The notes under the pieces were generated by a model. It did no database searches. It saw only the letters and a list, made by a program, of their open reading frames with translations, and was not told where the DNA came from. A stretch of 64,000 nt of DNA, taken from assembly GCF_033958435.1 (NCBI RefSeq), contig NC_134139.1, forward strand, positions 204,583,501 to 204,647,500, read 5' to 3'. Origin of the DNA: Carettochelys insculpta (taxonomy: Eukaryota; Chordata; Testudines; Carettochelyidae). Of the stretch, positions 55,966-64,000 are shown piece after piece. Position 1 is the first letter of the stretch; each line of letters starts with the position of its first letter. The position numbers and the translations under genes are program-made.

Positions 55966-57590
55966 TACTGAATTTTTAGAATAATTATAAAACAATTCTG
56001 TGATCACTGTACTGTGTGCATCAAATCTTATGCCAAGTGAGGTGTCTATTGAAAGCTGGGAATTCACTGAGTCTGTTTGTTACTTGTATATCTGTGCCAT
56101 GTTGGTATGTAAAATATAGATATTGAATTTATATCTGCATTAGAAATGGTTTAGTGTTGAGATTCACAGTGCAAGGTGTGATGACCTCCCTAGTCAGGTG
56201 ACAAGGGCTTGAACAAAGGAACAGAGACCAGATACCCAGATGTCTATTCCACAGCCTATGGAAATTGACTGAGACATGCCAGCTAACCCAGCAGCCAAAG
56301 GCAGAATGCCACACCAGGCAACCTGATCAGGGGATCGTCCATTGCCTATGTGAACAAGAAAGGATTTTTTTTGTCCACAGGGCAACTCTGAGTATGACCG
56401 TGGCAGTAACCATTTTGTTCTTCAGTCCTCATGAACTAAGCCTGCATGGAGTATGAACCCATTCCCTCATGGGATGTATTTTCAGAGACTCTCAAGAACA
56501 GCAGCTTGTAACATGGCTGTGGCCTGCATCAATAGCTTTAATTGATGTATGTCATGTCCCACTTGAACAATTTTTCTCTCACCTTATTGTTTGTTTGTTC
56601 ATTAATAAACCTTTAGATTTTAGGTTCTAAAGGATTGGCACAGTGTGCTGTTATGGGTAAGATCTGAGTATATGTTGATCTGGGAATGCAGCTGGACCCT
56701 TTGGGGCATGAAATCTGTGTAGATTTGGTGAAACAGGTTTTCATAACCCCTCACCTGGGTAAGGAGGGTTGCTGGTGGGTGGGATATGGCCTGCAGGCAG
56801 TATATTGCCTGCTCCTAATAGGTATCACCAAAGAATTGGTGGCAGTATTAGAATGGTTTAAAGGAGTTCAACTGAAAAGCTTAAGGACTGGGAAGATTGT
56901 GCTTGGTGAGGGCAGGGATGAAAGCTATAGCCGTGAACCAGAAAATGACTTCTTTTATCATAGAGGATGAAGTGGCCCAAGAAACACTGAAGGGAAGATT
57001 GTACTTTCAAAGAGCATGAAGTACTGATGAGTTGGCTTCAGACAACTTTTGTTGTCTTCTGGAAAAGGTGGTAGTGTGTGCTTTGTTTTCATTAAAGAGA
57101 AACTTTAACTGCCACTTAGTGTGCTGCTTGGTGATCAGTGCAGAGAAACCACACACCATGAAAGCAGCATCAGATCAATGGCCCCTACTGTATTAGGCCA
57201 ACTGATGGCGTGGAACAATTCTGTAAAATCCTTGTCAGCATATTTTCTTGTTTGCTGGAAGATATTGCTGTGAAGAGTTGTTGTCAGCTGTAAATCTAGC
57301 TGTAGTTTTACTCAAATGAAAAGCTTACTGCAGAATGCATGTGTGACTATTTTAGCAGCTAAATGCAATTATAAGCCTCACTGAAGGAAGATTTTTATTA
57401 AGAGTATTTTGTAAACTTGGCCATATAAATTCATACCACTGAAATGTGATTTATGTTGAGTCACAAATGGACAGTCAACTAACTATGACCCCAGGTATAC
57501 ATCATGCGGGCTAAGGGAGTGTGAAGGCTATGCAAAACCTGCTAGGAGTATTTTCTTTTTACTTTTAATCATAATTTTCCTTCCAGTATG

Positions 57591-57800
57591 TAACCCAGAG
57601 GCTCTGAGTCCACTAGGGAGAGTGAAGTCTGCTCTATAGCCTTAGCTGAGGGTCAGCTGGCTTTTAGACTGGGTGACAGAGGCTCATAACTTTAGCCTAT
57701 AAGGTCTCAGGTTCATTTCCACCTACCGATGGGGGTCATCAGCATTACATGTGGATGTTAAACTCAGTCTAGTTTCAGTGACCAAGCTGAGTGAAATACA
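57591..57800 (+). repeat. tRNA-derived SINE, family A, copy 3
   Basis: TAACCCAGAGGCTCTGAGTC, TCTGCTCTATAGCC, GACAGAGGCTCATAAC and a clear B box region AGGTCTCAGGTTCATTTCC, then CCGATGGGGGTCATCAGC. The stretch 55980-57590 before it shows no recognisable repeat or gene. Confidence 0.7.
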
Positions 57801-57829
57801 ACAAAAAGTCAATTGATACTACTTAACCC

Positions 57830-58160
57830 TTGTGCACTGGGTGGAGCATAGGTCATCTACAAGTCTCCTCCACTTCACTCTGTCTTGGGACAAAACTTCT
57901 AGCTGGCTTCAGGAGTATCCCAGTGGTTGTCCTTCAGTCTCAGTAGACCTTCTCCACGTTATCTGAGGTCGTCATCTTTTGCGTTTTCTTTGCGGTTTCC
58001 ATGTGAGAGCTTGATGGAGTATGCTAGATGATGGTTTTCTGAGAGTGTGGCCTAGCCATCCCCACTTTTTTCTTTTGATTTCAATGCCACTTGGTTCTTG
58101 TCCTGCTCTGTTCCGAAGCTCATCCTTGGATGTGAACGACGTACCTCAGGCATCTGTTTA
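57830..58160 (-). pseudogene. Non-LTR LINE C-terminal fragment
   Basis: The minus-strand frame reads KKWGWLGHTLRKPSSSIAYS and LSHGNRKENAKDDDLR. The WxGHTLRKP box followed by a basic stretch is typical of the C-terminus of RTE-like and related LINE polymerases. It is not contiguous with the reverse transcriptase relic at 43440. Multiple stops. Confidence 0.6.
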
Positions 58161-58659
58161 TGAATGTCGGTAGCTTGTGATTTGAAGACATTTTAGTATG
58201 CCAGATCTTGATACATGGAGAAATATCATTAAAATTTTGTTTTCTAAAATGTGTTAGCAGCAAAGTTTTCAAATATGCAAAGAATTACAGTGTGCGTGTG
58301 TCTCTTTTTAAGGCAGCAATTGAACTGGCTTGATCAGTTTTATTTTAAATCCAGATGCTAAACTAAAGGGGATAGTCTGTTTCTGTGATAAAAACAGAAC
58401 ACTTTTAAAGACTTTTCCATTTAGCGTCCCTAGAGATCATTACACAAAAAGTCTTACTGAGGAGCTGCCAGTTTTGGGTGTGGTGGAGTTTTCAAACGAT
58501 AATTCTGGGGCAGGTAAAGTCAACTATAGCACAAGAATAGGCAACAGGTTTGCATTTATTGTCTATTATCTTTATTAGATAGAATTTGTTGGACGAAGAT
58601 TAAACTCAGCCTGAGTTGCACATGCTTTGAAATGGGCACTGAAGCTCTTTGATAATTCA

Positions 58660-58760
58660 AGAATTAGTATTCTGTTTAGTCTATAAGATGCCACAAGACT
58701 TCTTGTTGTTCTCCAAGCTACGGGCTAACACGGCTACCTCTCTGATACTTGAATACAGTA
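58660..58760 (+). repeat. Penelope-like tail, no ribozyme core
   Basis: TTTAGTCTATAAGATGCCAC, AAGACTTCTTGTTGTTCTCC, CTAACACGGCTACCTCTCTG, ATACTT: the 3' tail of the same repeat, truncated before the core. A further tail lies at 59885-59960. Confidence 0.6.
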
Positions 58761-60947
58761 CTACTTTATACCTTCAAAGTAGGGTGTGTACACACACACA
58801 CACAGAGTTGTTCTGTTGGGAGGAAAGGTGTCTTGTTAATCTTTCTTAGATGTTCTTCGCTGACTGGCAACAGCAATACTACCTTGTGCTTTCATACCAT
58901 CACTGAAACCTCGCGGCAACAAGTAGGGGCCACGGGTGGACATGGGGTGGTGATTTAGTATGTGACATTCTTTCCTTTCAGTCAATACCAGAAAAAGTCC
59001 CAAGTGTCAATAAATGGCATTCTGTTGTTAGAAATGCCATCTTTGAAGTGAGACCAAAACTGAAGTCTTGTTACCTTGCAGTCGCTAAAAATGCCATGGC
59101 ACTTTTTATCAAACAAAACTAGGGGTATTAAATCTGCGTGGTCTGGCTTTATTCTATCAATTACATTGTTTACTTCAATTCCCTCTGCAGTTTCTGTTGG
59201 ATAAAGTATTCCCTTCTGGCCCTTGGCTGGTGTCTATGACTGCTGCAGGTTAGTTGGCTGCTACCTTCCAGCCCAGAGGTAGTGCATTAAAGGAATTGGT
59301 GAAGGGATGCCTCTGTGTCCCTTGCTGAACTTGGAGGTGTTGAGGTTTGTTAAATGCAATATAAAACACTTCAGCTTTCTTGAGAAAGGCATTATGCAAA
59401 TACAGTGTGTACTATTTTTTCTTATCCCTTTATTTTTTAAACAGAACAGTACATTAGGGAGGTGTATTCTTCTGTCGCTCCACAAAAGGCTGTTGTTACA
59501 TCTTGGGGCACTAACATCCCAACAAATACTAGGCTAGAGAAGGGGAGAGCCAGCTTTTTATATTGGGCTCCACTTTTCATCCCTGCAATTAGCAGGGTCC
59601 TCCAATCTGTCTAATGTAATCCAAACCAACCAACATTTTATTTGTGGTCATATGAAAGAAAAATCCTTTCAGCATGTGTAAGAAAAGAAGTCTGTAGAAT
59701 GTAAAAACTTCAAGAATTGATACATATATATGAATACACGACATAGTTCAACATTTTTAATGAGATGGGTGAGTCTAAGGTCCAGCAGCCAATCGTGCTG
59801 TGCCCCTCTTACAAAATTCATGTGCCCCCTGAGGCAGCCTGTCCCCCCACTTTGTGCACTGGTGGGTTAGATTATGACTCAGGGATAGCCATGTGAGTCT
59901 GTGGCACAATAAATACATTTTGTTAGTCTTTAAGGTGCTACAGGACTGTTTGTTTTAGCTTATATTATGGTTTGAGAACAGAAATTTATGGTCGATATAA
60001 ATTGATTCAGTATTTTGCATGAGTCTTACTGATGATAAACATTACATGCGGAACTGCTTAAAACTTGGCAACTGTGAGGCTAAATGTGAGGGGAAGAAAC
60101 AAGTTTCTTTCATTAAATAAGCAGCACTGAGAGGTGCTTTTGCAGAAAAATGTTTGTACACTTCACTGGTTATAAAATATCTGGTATGAATTAATATTGT
60201 GTGTAGTTAATGAAGGTAGGGCAGAGCTTTTATGCTTTGATAAGTGAGTGGTTCAGTGTTTGGGATATGGGACACGAAGCTATATGAACCAGTGGTTTGA
60301 GTCTGTAAATAACTACTTCACTGGTGTAACAGTGTAAATTGTGTTGTACATTGTATAGAAAGTGTCTTATAGATTGGGTAACTCCTTGTTATGGGCCCTT
60401 ACCAAAGCCCATGGAGATATGATTAAAAAACATTACAAAACATAAAACAGCCAATTATTAAGGCATCAACTACATTTGGAAGTCTTTTGAAAAAATTCCC
60501 ACCATATTCAGCTCCGTTGATGCCAGCATTGATTAAAGCCCTTTTCTTGATTAAGCACCATGGCACATAATATAGCTCAGAGCAAGTCCAATTGACCAGT
60601 ACTTATGACTAATCAATTAGTGCATGTGAGAAATTTTTGAAAGATTTCCGTGGAGTAGAATGTGCCCTTGTGGCTTCCATATTTCTGTTTCTAAGAAAGG
60701 CTTGCTTCTTACAGTCCCAGAGAATGGAAATACCCCTTCTTCTGCATTAAGAGAGTGTGTTTCGTCATTGGGAACTTGCTGTAACTCTGAAATTCACCCT
60801 GCAAGGGTAGATGGTAGTGTGAGGGTCCAGAACCATACTTTAGCTTGTCTGAGTATGCTGAGGATTTATTTATTTATTTTTGCAAATTGTTTGTAGATCT
60901 TGGAACAAAAGATGTATAACAGTGTAAAATATCATTCTGAACAAATA

Positions 60948-61172
60948 GTAACAGAGAGGTAGCCATGTTAGTTTGTATTCTAACAAAACAAACCAGTAGT
61001 CATGTATTATTTTAAAGACTAACAAAATAATTTATTAGGTGATGAGCTTGCATGGAGCAGACCCACTACCAGTTATCTCCAGATCTGAGGGAGTTGTTCT
61101 GTCCCATGAAAGCTCATCACCTAGTACATTATTCTGTTAGTCTTTAAAATGCTACATGACTGCTGGTTTGTA
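60948..61172. repeat. Palindromic Penelope-like repeat
   Basis: Antisense unit (AGAGAGGTAGCCATGTTAG, AGTCATGTATTATTTTAAAG, TTAGGTGATGAGCTTGCATG) is followed by a sense unit (ATGAAAGCTCATCACC, TTAGTCTTTAAAATGC, CATGACTGCTGGTTTG). Together they form a hairpin-capable inverted pair. Cores are degenerate. Sequence 58965-60945 has no recognised gene. Confidence 0.65.
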
Positions 61173-62116
61173 ATTTATATATAAAGACAGTGAATGACCA
61201 CTAATCTTAATGTGCTATAGTAGGAATACATTATCCACCACAATTAGCTTGAACAGCAGCTTAAAGAGTTTTTTCCCCATTACAATATTTTAGAAGCACA
61301 TTTTGGCCATGGTTTTCTGAAGTAATTAATAATTTTGAATGCAGCCAACAATGAGACACCATGAAGTAGCTTAATATGTGGAGGGCTATGCTAGGCACTT
61401 TTTGAAACATCAGACCCCTTTTAAAAGTGTCTCAGGTTGGCCAGCTCTTGGCCTCTCTCAGTTGAGGAAGCAATTTAAGGACATGCGGAAGGCAAACATG
61501 AAAAAATGTGGCATCGGTATTGACTCTTGGGAGAACCTTGCATAGGACTGTTCCTGGCAGAGAGTGGTAATCCATGAGGTGGTGGTGCAATTTGAAAGGT
61601 CCCACCACAGTGCAAATGAGGAGAGGTGGAAAAGGACAAAAGAGTGGCAAAAACTGCCCCATGCCCCTCCAACAGCTACAAGCACCTGCCCCTTCTGCGG
61701 TAAGACATGTGGCTCCTGAATTGGGATGGTCAGCCATCAATGGGCTCACAAATAGGAGGGTGACAGGAAGACGTCCTACCTCTTATTGAGTAACCGCCAA
61801 GAGAGAGGATGATATAGTCATTTAGGGTGGATAGAACTAGATTTGGAGCCTGCTTTTTAAAGTTCCCTTTGTAAAGCAAATTTTAAGGAGGAAGATGCTG
61901 TGTAATTGACTGGTTATTTAGAGTGCACAATGGGTGATAAAGGAGGTTGCAGCTTTCCAGGTTAATTTTCCTTTAAAGAGATTTAAAAATGGACATACTT
62001 ATCATGGGATTAACACAGCCCCCCTCAAAGATCTGATACATTAAATGCCATGAATGAGTCAATGACTCATGACTTTAAGGTTTCTACAGTTGAAAAGATG
62101 AATCCAGTCCTAGCCT

Positions 62117-62331
62117 TTGGCTATGTCTTCCCTACAAAAAAAGATGTGGGTTGTGGTTGTGTGTCTAGTTTTGTTTTCTTGTTTTGAAGCTATCTTGATG
62201 TGAACTCCAAGAAGGGACAAGCCACAGGTGGTTTTTACTTTAATTAGTTACATCAAGGTAAAACTAGTTGTGTCTTGTCTGCACTGGCTTTTACATCAAG
62301 ATTTATCTTTTAGAAGTGAAGATATAGCTTT
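62117..62331. mobile_element. MITE-like inverted repeat
   Basis: GGCTATGTCTTCCC at the left and, inverted, AAAGCTATATCTTCAC at the right. Interior CTTGATGTGAACT/AGTTACATCAAGGT pairs. Weak and diverged. 61175-62110 has no firm feature. Confidence 0.4.
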
Positions 62332-62469
62332 AGGCTTTGACTTCACTGTTTAAAAAGCTGTGGGTTTTTTATTGTGGGATAACTAACACACTATCCTATT
62401 GTAAAATTCTGATGGGCATGAAGCACCCGGAATTGGTTTCATATCCATGGGCAGGGGAACATCAAGGAC

Positions 62470-62805
62470 TCTCAGACTTCATTGCATTGTGACTCCCTTT
62501 TGACAACAAAAATTGTTTGCTTCATGATCAGTGGGGGGAAGATGGGGGAGGGAAGGGTTTGTCTCACTCCCACTGTTCTGGGTCAGGGAGCCAGAGCAGG
62601 AGCCCCATTGCCCTGGGAAGAGGTCAAAGCCAAATCTCATGGGCTTCAGCCCCAGCCAGGAGGCCTGCAACTTGAGTCCCGCCACAAAGGGCTGAGTCCC
62701 TCAGGCTTCAGCTTTGACCTTGGGCGGTGAGGGTCAGGCTTCAGCCCTGAGCCCCAGTAAAGTTCAAACCATTCCTGATCCCGACTCACCAATTGAGAAC
62801 CCTGG
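62470..62805. repeat. hAT-like relic
   Basis: Ends CACCAATTGAGAACCCTGG, a worn GAACCxCTG hAT-type terminus. The interior GGCTTCAGCCCCAGCCAGG and GGCTTCAGCCCTGAGCCCC duplicates a motif of the same family at 49365. Confidence 0.45.
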
Positions 62806-62933
62806 TGTATAGTGTTACATTTGCCTAGCTGCCTTGCTGTGAAAACAGCAGGTGCCTGTTTCCATTAAGATTCTGCAACAGGACAGTCATTGCATGTTAA
62901 TTATCCCATGGAAAAAAACACTTTTTATTTTAG

Positions 62934-63124
62934 CAGTGAAGACGAAGCCTTCGACAACTATCTCTTACAGGATTGGCACCTTTCCTCTGCTAAAGCAACC
63001 CACTTGGGATATGGGAGAGGAACATCAGACACCAAAGGTGATTTGGCAAGTTCTGAAGCCTCTGAGTTAATGGAGTACTTAGTGTTCTTTGATGAGTATA
63101 TCTATAACACTGACTGGAAATCAG
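62934..63124 (+). CDS. Candidate internal coding exon, gene unknown
   Basis: A pyrimidine-rich tract ending TTTTTATTTTAG|CAG precedes an open, acidic and well-balanced reading frame: SSEDEAFDNYLLQDWH near the start, then HLGYGRGTSDTKGD and SELMEYLVFFDEYIY. TAG and CAG form a tandem (NAGNAG) acceptor at 62931-62936. A possible donor is CAG|GTTTAC at 63124/63125, which is weak; the frame stays open to 63288, so it could be a terminal exon instead. It lies on the same strand as the first exon at 6895-7172. I do not recognise the protein. RNA or protein homology is needed to accept it. Confidence 0.35.
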
Positions 63125-63289
63125 GTTTACTTCATGGCCTGGTATCTTCCTATTATTTCAAGTTCAGCTTCTGCATGTTAGCGGAAAGTGAATGTGAATT
63201 TGTAATAACATCCCGCACATTTCAGAAATCAAAAGTGCTATGGAAACACATTCAAAGTGAAAAAACCATACAAAAGCAACAATGCTGAA

Positions 63290-64000
63290 TCACACGAATT
63301 CATTTATGTACACTTCTATATTGTTGCCCTTCTCCTAAGGGGCAGCAAATTTTATGGGTTTGTAATATCCGTTTCTCAGTCAAGCAGAAATCAGTGATGT
63401 AAAGTCCAAGTATTTTCTAGTGTAACTTGTTTATAAGATGTCCATGAGCCCTGTTTCCTGGAACAGAATGGCTCACAAACTGCACTGAGGTAATTCTGTC
63501 TTGCAGAAAACTTAGCTGAGTATAGTGTCTGCTATATTTATTTTAAAATAGAGTTTGTATAATTAGAACAAGTCAAGGCTGGCTAACACACACAACTTGT
63601 ATTACATTTACTAAAATTGAGTTAAACCAAAGCAAACCCTGTTTAGAAGACTTTTAAATCTGTTTACATCAGTTGCCAGCTTCTGGTTTGACTAAATCAA
63701 TTAAAAAGAAAACCATATTAGTTAAATGAGAGGAAATGTGAGTAGAACAGCCCCTCTGGCCCCAGTCCTTTAGTACATGAGTAGTTCCATTAAATTGAAT
63801 GGAATTTAGATTACCAACTCCAACGTACCAAAGTTACATCTGAGGACTTAAAATCATGCAACCTGCTTTTAAAAAACTTATGTTTAAAAATTATCAATTT
63901 GGGAGAGGGGGTTTGTTTTTGGGTGGCATAGGGCATTAGGGAAACTGAAAGCTGGGGTTTTACCGCACAACGTCAAAAGGCTCATAATTAAAATGGTGGG
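63290..64000. other. Terminal stretch, nothing recognised
   Basis: A/T-rich sequence with no repeat terminus, RNA box or open frame of note. If the candidate exon is terminal this would be its 3' untranslated region, but I do not see a convincing polyadenylation signal in the first few hundred bases. Confidence 0.3.

Noticed and set aside
55296..55984. 213-codon minus and 164-codon plus frames
   Set aside because: Both strands open across purine-rich imperfect repeats of a GC-rich hAT-like element.

Overview
This is a vertebrate nuclear window. The mix of repeats points to a non-avian reptile, most likely a turtle: CR1 LINE 3' ends, tRNA-derived SINEs with CR1-like tails, very many Harbinger-type MITEs ending in GGCTATGTCTACAC-like inverted repeats, Penelope-like fragments and old MIR/CORE-SINE relics. 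The species call is inference from remembered repeat families; no search was run. Host coding content is minimal.

Layout. 1-6.0 kb: MITEs, CORE-SINE pieces and a roughly symmetrical nest of CR1, Penelope-like and pogo-like elements (4.6-5.8 kb). 6.06-7.27 kb: a GC-rich promoter with four ZNF143/Staf-type sites, a YY1-type site and a probable non-coding first exon ending in a strong splice donor at 7172/7173. 7.2-24.9 kb: probable intron with SINEs, a palindromic octamer-rich MITE, a CR1 reverse-transcriptase relic, a Harbinger MITE nested in a pogo-like element, GC-rich hAT elements and a long (TG)n array. 24.87-31.84 kb: a nearly complete class I (gammaretrovirus-like) endogenous retrovirus on the minus strand with both LTRs, a tRNA-Gln-type primer site, a 5'-truncated gag, pro-pol, env and a polypurine tract. 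It is disabled by several frameshifts and in-frame TGA codons. 31.9-63 kb: a second palindromic MITE, Harbinger derivatives including one that keeps part of its transposase, Penelope and LINE fragments, hAT relics and a possible solo LTR. A candidate host exon of unknown identity lies at 62934-63124.

How it fits together. Most of the DNA is mobile and nested. Independent Harbinger insertions occupy the same TTA position in two pogo-like copies, and two hAT copies share nearly the same 8-bp target. The retrovirus is the youngest large insertion: its LTRs differ at only about eight substitutions by eye. The most unusual signals are hammerhead-ribozyme-like cores in the Penelope-like repeats, octamer-loaded palindromic MITEs, the retroviral deletion that starts at the primer binding site, and the Harbinger element intermediate between autonomous transposon and MITE.
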